A program made the translations under genes and the position numbers. Below the pieces are notes generated by a model. It did not search any database, was not told the origin of the DNA, and saw only the letters and a list, made by a program, of their open reading frames with translations. Shown here piece by piece: positions 8,376 through 15,751 of a stretch of DNA of 64,000 bases (position 1 is the stretch's first letter; each line of letters starts with the position of its first letter). The DNA comes from Methylobacterium phyllostachyos (GTDB lineage Bacteria; Pseudomonadota; Alphaproteobacteria; Rhizobiales; Beijerinckiaceae): NCBI RefSeq assembly GCF_900103445.1, contig NZ_FNHS01000004.1, forward strand, positions 248,001 through 312,000. Reading direction: 5' to 3'.

Positions 8376-11030
8376 ATGACGAAGCCCGACGGCGTGAGGC
8401 CGAGCCTGTTCGAGACCGCGGAAGGGCTCCGGCTGGTTGCTGCGCGCACGGACCCCGCCTGGCGCCGCTGGGGGCCGTATCTCAGCGACCGGCAATGGGG
8501 CACCGTCCGGGAGGACTACAGCCCCGGCGGCGACGCCTGGGATTACCTGCCCCACGACCATGCCAGGTCCCGGGCCTATCGCTGGGGCGAGGATGGGATC
8601 GGCGGCTTTGGCGACCGGCACCTGAATTGGTGCCTGTCGCTGGCCCTGTGGAACGGCCGCGATCCGATCCTGAAAGAGCGCCTGTTCGGCCTGACCAATC
8701 AGGAGGGCAATCACGGCGAGGACGTCAAGGAACTCTACTACTACCTCGACGGCACCCCGACGCATTCCTTCATGCGGATGCTCTACAAGTATCCGCAGGC
8801 CGAATTTCCCTACGAAAGCCTCGTCGCGGAGAATGCCCGGCGCGGCCTCGACGATCCGGAATTCGAGCTGCTCGACACCGGCGTGTTCGATGGCGGCCGC
8901 TATTGCGATGTCGCGATCGCATACGCCAAGGCCGCACCCGACGACATCCTGATGCGGGTCACCGCCACCAACCGGGGTCCGGAGACCGCCGAGCTGACGC
9001 TGCTGCCGAAGCTCTGGGCCCGCAACACATGGTCGTGGAAGCAGGGCACGCCGAAGCCGGAGCTGATGGCCGGATCCGACGGTTCGGTCTGGGTGCGGCA
9101 TCCCGACATGCCGCCGATGCGCTTCTTCGCCGAGGACGCGGACGAGCTGCTCTTCACCGAGAACGAGACCAACACGCACCGCCTGTTCGGCACCGGGCCC
9201 GCTGCGGGCTTCTACAAGGACGGGATCGACGCTTGCGTGGTCGGCGGCGAACGATCGGCCGTCAACCACCTGTCCGGCACCAAATGCGCGGCGCGCTACG
9301 CGCTCCACCTCGGCCCCGGCGAGAGCCGCACCCTGCGCCTGCGCCTGCGCGCTGAAACCGCCCCAGGCGAGCCCTTCGCGGATTTTGACGCCGTCTTCGC
9401 TACCCGCGAGGCGGAGGCGGACGGCTTCTACGCCGTCCTGCAGGCGCCGATTGCCGATCCGGAGATGCGGCTCGTCCAGCGGCAGGCGCTCGCCGGCATG
9501 CTCTGGTCGAAGCAGCTCTACCACTACGACGTGCGCGAGTGGCTGGCCGGCGATCCCGCCCAGCCCGCCCCGTCGCCCGAGCGCCGGCACGGGCGCAACG
9601 CCGACTGGGGGCACCTGCGCGCCAACGACATCATCTCAATGCCCGATGCCTGGGAATATCCCTGGTTCGCCTCCTGGGACCTCGCCCTTCAGGCGATCAT
9701 CTTCGCGCTGATCGACCCTGACTTTTCCAAGAACCAGCTGCTGCTTCTCGTCGACGAGGCCTACGCCCACCCGAACGCGGCGCTGCCGGCCTACGAATGG
9801 GGGTTCGGGGACGCCAACCCGCCGATCCACGCGCTCGCCGCCTGGCGGGTGTTCGAACTCGACCGGGCGCTCACCGGCACGCCGGACCACGTCTTCCTCA
9901 AGCGGATCTTCAACAAGCTGACCCTGAACTTCACGTGGTGGGTCAACCGCAAGGATGCCGACGACCGCAACCTGTTCCAAGGCGGCTTCCTCGGCCTCGA
10001 CAATATCGGGATCTTCGACCGGTCGAAGCCGGTCGGGGACGGCGCCACCCTCACCCAGTCCGACGCCACCGCCTGGATGGCCGCCTACGCGCTCGCCCTG
10101 ATGCGCATCGCCATCGAGCTGGCGCTCCGGGACCCGACCTACGAGGACATGGCGGAGAAGTTCTTCGAGCATTTCCTCCTGATCGCGGCGGCGACCGGCG
10201 ACAGCGTGTGGGATGAGGAAGACGGCTTCTTCTACGACGTGATCGAGACCCGTGACGGCACGCGCCTGCCGATCCGGGTGCGGACCCTCGTCGGCTTGAT
10301 CCCGATCTTTGCTGTCGCGTCGATCAATGAAGGCGATCTGGAGAGGCTGCCGTCGCTGCGCAGGCGGCTGCAGTTCTTCCTGAAAAATCGCCCGGACCTC
10401 TCCGCGCTGGTGTCACGCTGGAACGAGCCCGGCCAGGGCCAGACCGCCCTGCTGTCGCTGCTGCGCGGGCACAGGCTGAAGGCGCTGCTGCACCGGGCCC
10501 TCGATCCGGACGAGTTCCTGTCCGATAACGGCCTGCGGGCGGTGTCGCGGGCCTACGCGGACAAGCCCTTCTGCTTCGCCTGGAATGGCCGGGATCTCGG
10601 TCTCGCCTACGAGCCCGCGGAATCGCGCTCGCGCCTCTTCGGCGGCAACTCGAACTGGCGGGGTCCGGTCTGGATGCCGGTCAACTACCTGCTGATCACC
10701 GCCCTGCACCGCTTCCACGACTATTACGGCCCGGACTTCCGGGTCGAGGCGCCGACCGGCTCGGGACGAACCGCGTCGCTCCGCGAGATCGCCCTGGACC
10801 TCTCACGCCGCCTGATCGCCCTCTCGACACGCCGCGCCGACGGACGCCGGGCGGTCTACGGCGACAGCCAGCTGGAGCAGGAGGACCCGCAATTCCAAGA
10901 CCTCGTGCTGTTCTACGAATACTATGATGGCGATACCGGCCGGGGCGTGGGCGCCTCTCATCAGACCGGCTGGTCCGGGCTCGTGGCGCTGCTGATCCAG
11001 GATGTCGCGACCAGCACCTCGATGACGTGA
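8376..11030 (+). CDS. Large GH63-type glucosidase / MGH1J-like glycoside hydrolase
   Basis: An approximately 884-residue cytoplasmic protein resembling the bacterial glucosidases related to glycoside hydrolase family 63, whose known members hydrolyse glucosyl- or mannosyl-glycerate or alpha-glucosides. The N-terminal beta-sandwich region carries the characteristic LSDRQWGTVREDYSP and RHLNWCLSLALWNG. The C-terminal (alpha/alpha)6 region carries DAWEYPWFASWDLA, WGFGDANPP, LGLDNIGIFDRS and GNSNWRGPVWMPVNYL. No signal peptide is present. GTG, CCG and ATG lie in a row at 8370-8378; I prefer the ATG at 8376, with GGAG ten bases upstream. It follows a HAD phosphatase on the same strand. Family assignment is firm but substrate specificity is not. 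Confidence 0.85.
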   Translation: MTKPDGVRPSLFETAEGLRLVAARTDPAWRRWGPYLSDRQWGTVREDYSPGGDAWDYLPHDHARSRAYRWGEDGIGGFGDRHLNWCLSLALWNGRDPILKERLFGLTNQEGNHGEDVKELYYYLDGTPTHSFMRMLYKYPQAEFPYESLVAENARRGLDDPEFELLDTGVFDGGRYCDVAIAYAKAAPDDILMRVTATNRGPETAELTLLPKLWARNTWSWKQGTPKPELMAGSDGSVWVRHPDMPPMRFFAEDADELLFTENETNTHRLFGTGPAAGFYKDGIDACVVGGERSAVNHLSGTKCAARYALHLGPGESRTLRLRLRAETAPGEPFADFDAVFATREAEADGFYAVLQAPIADPEMRLVQRQALAGMLWSKQLYHYDVREWLAGDPAQPAPSPERRHGRNADWGHLRANDIISMPDAWEYPWFASWDLALQAIIFALIDPDFSKNQLLLLVDEAYAHPNAALPAYEWGFGDANPPIHALAAWRVFELDRALTGTPDHVFLKRIFNKLTLNFTWWVNRKDADDRNLFQGGFLGLDNIGIFDRSKPVGDGATLTQSDATAWMAAYALALMRIAIELALRDPTYEDMAEKFFEHFLLIAAATGDSVWDEEDGFFYDVIETRDGTRLPIRVRTLVGLIPIFAVASINEGDLERLPSLRRRLQFFLKNRPDLSALVSRWNEPGQGQTALLSLLRGHRLKALLHRALDPDEFLSDNGLRAVSRAYADKPFCFAWNGRDLGLAYEPAESRSRLFGGNSNWRGPVWMPVNYLLITALHRFHDYYGPDFRVEAPTGSGRTASLREIALDLSRRLIALSTRRADGRRAVYGDSQLEQEDPQFQDLVLFYEYYDGDTGRGVGASHQTGWSGLVALLIQDVATSTSMT

Positions 11031-11041
11031 ACGCGAGCCTC

Positions 11042-11449
11042 TTATTCGGCAGCCGCCTTGATCCGGATCCGCTGATTGAGTCCGATCTGGCGGGAGATAT
11101 TCGAGCGGCGGGCGCTGTAGACGGCGGAGACCAGCGGGTAATCCACCGGTAGGCCCCATTTGGCCTTGTAGGCCTCGGGCGTGAGCCCGCGCAGCGTCAG
11201 GTGGCGCCGCAGCGTCTTGTAGGGTTTCCCGTCCTCGAAGCTGACGAGGGCATCGGGCCGGACCGACGCCCGGATCTGCGCCTCGGTCGCACGCCGGACC
11301 TGCGATTCGACCGGGCGATCCAGCGCTAAGAGTGAGCGATGGACGGTAGCAAGCAAGGCCGGCACAGTATCCGCCGGAATGCTGTTGCGCGCGACATAGG
11401 CGCTGAGGATCCTGGCCGCGAGTTCGATACGCGACGGAATGGTGTGCAT
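11042..11449 (-). CDS. Ros/MucR-family transcriptional regulator lacking two zinc ligands
   Basis: A 135-residue member of the Ros/MucR family, regulators of exopolysaccharide, motility and cell-cycle genes in alphaproteobacteria that bind AT-rich DNA. The start at 11449 is chosen because GGAGGAGG lies just upstream; a longer frame to 11509 lacks this. The C-terminal DNA-binding segment is recognisable (FEDGKPYKTLRRHL, then YKAKWGLPVDYPLV). The usual MucR ligand pattern Cys-x2-Asp-x9-His-x3-His reads S70, D73, H83, R87 here, so the first Cys and last His are lost. Zinc-independent members of this family are known from Mesorhizobium. It is convergent with the glucosidase gene, 11 bases away. 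Confidence 0.85.
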   Translation of the reverse strand: MHTIPSRIELAARILSAYVARNSIPADTVPALLATVHRSLLALDRPVESQVRRATEAQIRASVRPDALVSFEDGKPYKTLRRHLTLRGLTPEAYKAKWGLPVDYPLVSAVYSARRSNISRQIGLNQRIRIKAAAE

Positions 11450-11872
11450 GGACGCCTCCTCCGTACCGTCGGCATGCGACAGGCGTTCCTCGGTGCATCG
11501 CAGTGCCAAAGCTCGCCAGATCTAATCTGTCGACTTGTGGACACAACTAAGACGTGCATCGATAGTCAGCTGTTTCTACCTATAATATGTTATTGTCGTC
11601 AATGCCGGTCGACCTCCCGTCGTGGTCGCCCTGTGGCATGCGCGGTGGCCCTGGCGGGGCGTTCGCCTCCGGAACGTGGAAGGGTAGCAAGCTCGGACCC
11701 TGGAACTGCCAGCGACGAATGTCGCAGGCTCGGACCGCATTCGGGCACGCTAGAGGCAAACGGGAATGACCGGTCGAGGGCCGCAGCGGCAACTTGGATC
11801 TGCGCATGAGGCCGGGCGAAGCTGGAGCATAGGCCCGTTCCGAAGGCCGGACCCGATCATCCGGACAAGGCT
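11450..11872. other. Intergenic region upstream of the MucR-like gene
   Basis: About 420 bases without a convincing gene. It must contain the promoter of the MucR-like gene (reading left). The stretch around 11520-11600 is locally AT-richer than the surroundings, with TATAATATG at 11581-11589, a good -10 sequence on the plus strand although nothing obvious is transcribed rightwards from it. Short frames on both strands here have no family resemblance. Confidence 0.4.
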
Positions 11873-12589
11873 CTAGAACAAGAGGTGCAGCGCGAGTGGC
11901 GCGAGGATCGCCGTCAGAAAGGCGTTAAGCCCCATGGCAATGCCGGCGAACGTTCCAGCGACCTCACTGACCTGGAAAGCGCGGGCCGTGCCGATTCCGT
12001 GGGCGGCGAGGCCGGCCGCGAAGCCGCGGGCGCGCATGTCGTCGATCTTCAGCGCGTTCATCATCGGCGTAACCAGGATCGCACCGATAATACCGGTCAG
12101 GATCACCAGGATCGCCGTGAGGGTCGGGTCGCCGCCCAGCGCCTCCGCGATGCCCATGGCCACGCCCGAGGTTACCGATTTCGGGGCGAGCGAGACGAGG
12201 ATCGGCTGAGGGATGTCGAGCAGCCTCGCCAGCGCAATCACGACCGCCAGCGTCGTGATCGCCCCGGCGGCCAAAGCCGTCAGCATCGGCACCAGCGCGC
12301 GCATCACGGTGGCCCTCCGCTCGTAGAGGGGCATGGCCAGCACGACGGTGGCGGGCCCGAGCAGGAAGTGCACGAACTGCGCGCCCTCGAAATAGGTTGG
12401 ATAGGGCGTGCCGGTCACCGCCAGCACGCCACCGACCAGGGCCACGGTGATCAGCACCGGGTTGGCGATCGGGTGTCGGCCGGTCGCAGCGGCGATCCGG
12501 TCGGCCAGGACGTAGGCCGTCAACGTCACCGTCAACCACAGCAGCGGCGTCTTGGCGAGGTAGACCCAGAGGGAGAAATCGCCGCCCAT
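11873..12589 (-). CDS. lrgB: LrgB/CidB-family membrane protein
   Basis: A 238-residue inner-membrane protein of the LrgB/CidB family, which with LrgA/CidA forms a holin/antiholin-like or metabolite-export system first described in Staphylococcus. The sequence is nearly all hydrophobic helices and carries the family signature LAPKSVTSGVAMGIAEALGG followed by GIIGAILV. A second conserved stretch, AAHGIGTARAFQ, lies near residue 190. It is three bases downstream of the lrgA stop on the same strand, so the pair is surely co-transcribed. In Gram-negative bacteria related pairs have been linked to pyruvate or glycolate transport rather than autolysis, so the function is open. Confidence 0.88.
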   Translation of the reverse strand: MGGDFSLWVYLAKTPLLWLTVTLTAYVLADRIAAATGRHPIANPVLITVALVGGVLAVTGTPYPTYFEGAQFVHFLLGPATVVLAMPLYERRATVMRALVPMLTALAAGAITTLAVVIALARLLDIPQPILVSLAPKSVTSGVAMGIAEALGGDPTLTAILVILTGIIGAILVTPMMNALKIDDMRARGFAAGLAAHGIGTARAFQVSEVAGTFAGIAMGLNAFLTAILAPLALHLLF

Positions 12590-12592
12590 GTG

Positions 12593-12997
12593 TCAGGGCT
12601 TCCCGTCCGTCCCGCGCCGCTCGACCAGGGATGCGACCAGGCGGAACACCAGGACGGTCACCAGCAGCGAGAGCGCGGTGGACACGACGAGTACGATGGC
12701 GAGCTTCATGCCCTGCGCCCGCAGCATGTCGAGGCGGCCGACGACGCCGACGCCTGCCGGCACGAACAGCAGCGACAGGTTCATCAGGAGCCCCCGGGCG
12801 GTGCTCTCCAGGGTGCCGTCCGTCAGCGGCTTGGGCAAGACGCGGGGCAGGCCGAACCGCGCGCTGTCGCGCAGCAGGAGGAAACCGAACATCAGCCCCA
12901 TGCCGATCACCGGCCCGGGGATCGGCACATGGGCACCGCGGGCGATCGCCTCGCCGACGAGCTGCGCCAGCAGGATCAGCGCCAGGCTTGCGATCAT
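12593..12997 (-). CDS. lrgA: LrgA/CidA-family membrane protein
   Basis: A 134-residue protein with four predicted membrane helices. It shows the CidA/LrgA core IPGPVIGMGLMFGFLLL near residue 25 and the conserved MNLSLLFVPAGVGVV in the middle. It is the small partner of LrgB, which follows after three bases. A terB-like gene lies 15 bases upstream on the same strand, so terB-lrgA-lrgB may be one transcript. The family is described as holin-like but is often involved in small organic acid movement; no residue here decides between these. Confidence 0.88.
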   Translation of the reverse strand: MIASLALILLAQLVGEAIARGAHVPIPGPVIGMGLMFGFLLLRDSARFGLPRVLPKPLTDGTLESTARGLLMNLSLLFVPAGVGVVGRLDMLRAQGMKLAIVLVVSTALSLLVTVLVFRLVASLVERRGTDGKP

Positions 12998-13012
12998 CGT
13001 CCCCGCCGCCCC

Positions 13013-13474
13013 TTAAGCCAGCCCGGCCTGCTGCTGGCCGGTCCGGCGGGCGGACGCGATGGCGCCCTCATCGAAGCCGAGGAGTCGGCCGAGCCGCTCC
13101 ACCAGGGCCTCCTCGAACTCGTCGACCCGGCCGTCCGCCGCCGCGACCGACCACGCCATCGCCAGAAGCTCCTGGCGCTCGGTCCTGTTGGCCTCGTGGG
13201 GGATCATCTCGACGAGACTCGCCACATCGCGGGTCTCGGAATCCATCGCGGCAGCGCGCGCGATCAGCGCCCGTGCCGCCTCCGGACCCTCCGCGTAATG
13301 GCCCTGCACGAGCCGGGACAGGCGCTCGCTCTCGGAGGCGGCCAGGATCCCGTCGACCCGCGCCACGTGGACGAGGAGCGCGGTGGCCGCGAGATGCGTG
13401 TCGTCCACGGCCTCGTGCGTGCCGACGCCGAGGGCTTCGGCCGCGTAGGCGCGCAGGCGTGCGATGAGGGACAT
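13013..13474 (-). CDS. TerB-family tellurite-resistance-like protein
   Basis: A 153-residue all-helical cytoplasmic protein of the TerB-like fold (COG4103 type). Two repeats of acidic DG motifs are visible: VARVDGILAASESERL near residue 40 and VAAADGRVDEFEEALV near residue 113. These correspond to the metal-binding positions of TerB domains. Single TerB-domain proteins are widespread in alphaproteobacteria, usually without the rest of a ter operon, and are not proof of tellurite resistance. It lies 15 bases before lrgA and 121 bases after the DJ-1-like gene, all on the minus strand. Confidence 0.8.
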   Translation of the reverse strand: MSLIARLRAYAAEALGVGTHEAVDDTHLAATALLVHVARVDGILAASESERLSRLVQGHYAEGPEAARALIARAAAMDSETRDVASLVEMIPHEANRTERQELLAMAWSVAAADGRVDEFEEALVERLGRLLGFDEGAIASARRTGQQQAGLA

Positions 13475-13595
13475 GGGGGCTCCGAAGAGGGCACCAATCG
13501 ATCGTGCATCGCACAGTTCGGGCCGGCACCTCTCGCCGTCAAGCGCGGGACCGCCGATGGAGGCGGGGCGTGGCCGCGCTGCATCGCCCTCGATC

Positions 13596-14381
13596 TCAGC
13601 GCCGCGCCGCCTCGATCGACCCCGCGACCAGATCCGCCAGGATCGCGTCCGCCGCGCGGACGATGGATGGCCCGGCCTCGGCCGGGGTGCCAGCCCGGAA
13701 CGGCGGGTCCGGGGCGTATTCGGCCACGAGCTGCGCAGTGCGGGCGTAGGCGGGTCCGCGCAGCCGGGCGGCGAGCGTCAGCCCGAGGTCGAGCCCCGCC
13801 GAGATCCCCGCGCCGGTCATGCGGTTGCGGTCGACCACGACGCGCTCCGCCACCGGCGCGGCACCGAGGAGCGGCAGCACCGCATCGCGCACGCACCAAT
13901 GCGATGTGGCGCGATAACCCCGCAGCAGGCCGGCCGCGCCCAGGATCAGCGATCCGGTGCAGACGCTCGTCACCCAGGCGGACCGCGCCGCACGGTCCCG
14001 CAGGAAGGCGAGGAGCCGGGCGTTGCGCATCTGCGCCGGCGTCCCGTCGCCCCCGGGCACGAACAGGACGTCGAGATCCTGCGGGCAGGTCTCGAAGGTG
14101 TGGGTCGCCATCAGAGACAGGCTAGTATCGCTCGTCACTGCGCCGAGGGCCTCCGCGACGAGGTGCAGGCTGCCGGGCGCCAATCCGGCGAGCAGGTCCT
14201 GCGGGCCGACGAGGTCGAGGGCGGTGAGGCCTGGGAAGAGCACCATCGCGATCCGGACCGGCCGGTCGTCCGGGATCGGCGCCGGAGCATCGTCCGCGCG
14301 GGCAGGATCTGGCCAGACAGCTGCGGCGGCGGCCGCGGCGGCGATGAGATCCCGGCGGTGCGGCCCCAGCGGCCCGGTCAC
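13596..14381 (-). CDS. DJ-1/PfpI-family protein, isonitrile hydratase-like, with probable Tat signal
   Basis: A DJ-1/PfpI (GATase1-like) protein most similar in motif to isonitrile hydratase InhA and GlxA N-domains. The nucleophile elbow is TSVCTGSLILGAAGLL, followed by GYRATSHW. The frame opens at 14501, but that start would overlap tenA by about 110 bases and give a meaningless N-terminus. A GTG at 14381 gives 261 residues starting with PHRRDLIAAAAAAAAV, a twin-arginine plus hydrophobic stretch ending in ARA|DD, so export by Tat is plausible. It lacks the C-terminal AraC domain of GlxA-type regulators. Transcription is likely coupled to tenA just upstream. The substrate is unknown, and the start codon is uncertain with no clear Shine-Dalgarno. 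Confidence 0.78.
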   Translation of the reverse strand: MTGPLGPHRRDLIAAAAAAAAVWPDPARADDAPAPIPDDRPVRIAMVLFPGLTALDLVGPQDLLAGLAPGSLHLVAEALGAVTSDTSLSLMATHTFETCPQDLDVLFVPGGDGTPAQMRNARLLAFLRDRAARSAWVTSVCTGSLILGAAGLLRGYRATSHWCVRDAVLPLLGAAPVAERVVVDRNRMTGAGISAGLDLGLTLAARLRGPAYARTAQLVAEYAPDPPFRAGTPAEAGPSIVRAADAILADLVAGSIEAARR

Positions 14382-14391
14382 GATCGGCGCG

Positions 14392-15075
14392 TCATAGCGG
14401 CCAAGACGCGTCGCGGTAGGCGCTGTCCCAGAACATCCATTCGAGGCGCGTGGCCTGCGTGAAGGCGTGGTGCATGCGCGCCCGCTCGCCCGCGCCGACA
14501 TCCTGCGCCGCCCGGTCGGTGGCGGCGATCATGGCGGCGACAGCCTCGGCGAAATCCGCCCCCGCGTAGGTGTCGATCCAGGCGCGGTACGGGTTGTCGG
14601 CGGAAGACCGGGCGAAGATGTCGTCGCCGACCGCCTTGTAGATCCAGAAGCACGGCAGCAGCGCGGCGCAGACCACCGGGAACGGCTCGGCATAAGCGGT
14701 GGCGAGCAGATAATTTACGTAATGATCGCAGGCCGGCGTCAGCGGCGTGGCGGCAAACGTCTCGGGCCCGATGCCATAATCGCGGAAGAAGCCGCCGTGC
14801 AGGGCGCGTTCCACCACGATCGCCTCCTGTGCGGCCGCGGCGAACTGCACGATCCCGTCCGGGTCCGGCGCCTTCGCGGCGGCGAGGCTCAGCGCCCGGC
14901 CGAAGCCCACGAGGTAGTGCGCGTCCTGCACAATGTAGTGGCGGAACCGGTCCTGCTGCAGCGTGCCGGCCGCGAGCTCGGCGTTGAAGGGCATCGCACG
15001 GATGGTCTCGATGGCGGCGGCGTTGCGTGCCCAGGCCTCTCGCGAGAACGCATCCTGTCCGGCGTGATCGGCCAT
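14392..15075 (-). CDS. tenA: TenA-family aminopyrimidine aminohydrolase (thiaminase II)
   Basis: A 227-residue helical TenA/THI-4 family enzyme. Characterised members hydrolyse aminopyrimidine breakdown products of thiamine for salvage into the HMP branch. The conserved catalytic cysteine lies in ALLPCFWIYKAVG, and the C-terminal glutamate in LEWMFWDSAY. The N-terminal HYIVQDAHYL segment is also characteristic. The ATG follows the response-regulator stop by one base, so tenA is the third gene of a kinase-regulator-tenA-DJ-1 operon. No thiamine biosynthesis gene or TPP riboswitch is next to it, so the substrate may not be a thiamine derivative. Confidence 0.88.
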   Translation of the reverse strand: MADHAGQDAFSREAWARNAAAIETIRAMPFNAELAAGTLQQDRFRHYIVQDAHYLVGFGRALSLAAAKAPDPDGIVQFAAAAQEAIVVERALHGGFFRDYGIGPETFAATPLTPACDHYVNYLLATAYAEPFPVVCAALLPCFWIYKAVGDDIFARSSADNPYRAWIDTYAGADFAEAVAAMIAATDRAAQDVGAGERARMHHAFTQATRLEWMFWDSAYRDASWPL

Positions 15076-15076
15076 G

Positions 15077-15751
15077 TCAGCCCTGCCTCTGGGCGTGGGT
15101 GACGGCGACGTGGATCAACTCAGCGAGCGTCCGGACGCCGAGCTTCTGGCGCATCTGCGAGCAGGCGTTGGTCACGGTCTTGTAGCTCACCGAGAGATCC
15201 GTCGCGATCGCGCCGTAGGACCGGCCCTGCGCGAGCCGGGCGAGGATCTGCTGCTCGCGCGGGGTCAGCTGCGATTCCGGGGTGCGGCGGGCGTCGGCGC
15301 GCAGCATCGCGACCTCGGTGGCGAGCCGCCGGTCGAGATAGACCTCGCCGATCCGCACCTTGCCGAAGGCCTCGAACAGCTCGGCCGAGGCGTGATCCTT
15401 CAGCACGTAGCCGAGCGCCCCGGCTTCGAGCGCGCGCGCCACGATCACCGGATCGTTGTGCATGCTGAACACGAGGATCCGCGTCTCCGGCGCGACCGCG
15501 CGGATCCGGCGGATCAGGCCGAGCCCGGCCATGCCGCTGCCCTGGAAGGTCAGGTCGCAGATCACCACCGGCGGTCGAAGACGGTGGAAGATCCGATAAC
15601 CGCCCACCACCGTGGTCGCCTCCGCGATGGTCTCGACGCCGGCATCCTCAAGCACCCTGCGACAGCCCTGCAGGACGATCGGATGATCGTCGATGACGAG
15701 GACCGGCAGGCGGGTGGCTGCGATGTCGATCTGGGAGGCGATGGCGTTCAT
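15077..15751 (-). CDS. NarL/FixJ-family response regulator
   Basis: A 224-residue two-component response regulator. The receiver domain (about residues 15-130) has the acidic pair D21-D22, phospho-acceptor D66 in VVICDLTF, and the conserved lysine K118 in GYVLKD. The LuxR-type helix-turn-helix follows at about 155-215 (LTPREQQILARLAQGRSYG, then YKTVTNACSQMRQKLGV). Its start overlaps the stop of the upstream kinase gene by four bases, so kinase and regulator are translationally coupled and surely cognate. The likely target is its own operon with tenA and the DJ-1-like gene. Confidence 0.93.
   Translation of the reverse strand: MNAIASQIDIAATRLPVLVIDDHPIVLQGCRRVLEDAGVETIAEATTVVGGYRIFHRLRPPVVICDLTFQGSGMAGLGLIRRIRAVAPETRILVFSMHNDPVIVARALEAGALGYVLKDHASAELFEAFGKVRIGEVYLDRRLATEVAMLRADARRTPESQLTPREQQILARLAQGRSYGAIATDLSVSYKTVTNACSQMRQKLGVRTLAELIHVAVTHAQRQG

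Noticed and set aside
11339-11809. Plus-strand open frame opposite and beyond the MucR-like gene
   Set aside because: It overlaps a recognised gene in antisense, has no start context and no domain.
11885-14125. Long plus-strand open frame of about 746 codons across lrgAB, terB and the DJ-1 gene
   Set aside because: It is the antisense of well-recognised genes, rich in Arg/His/Gln with no domain; long antisense frames are expected in GC-rich DNA with GC-biased third positions.
13596-14501. DJ-1/PfpI gene starting at 14501
   Set aside because: That start overlaps tenA by about 110 bases and gives a low-complexity N-terminus; a GTG at 14381 with a Tat-like signal is more credible.
14392-15100. 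TPP riboswitch upstream of tenA
   Set aside because: tenA starts one base after the response-regulator stop, leaving no leader; no THI-box-like sequence was seen.
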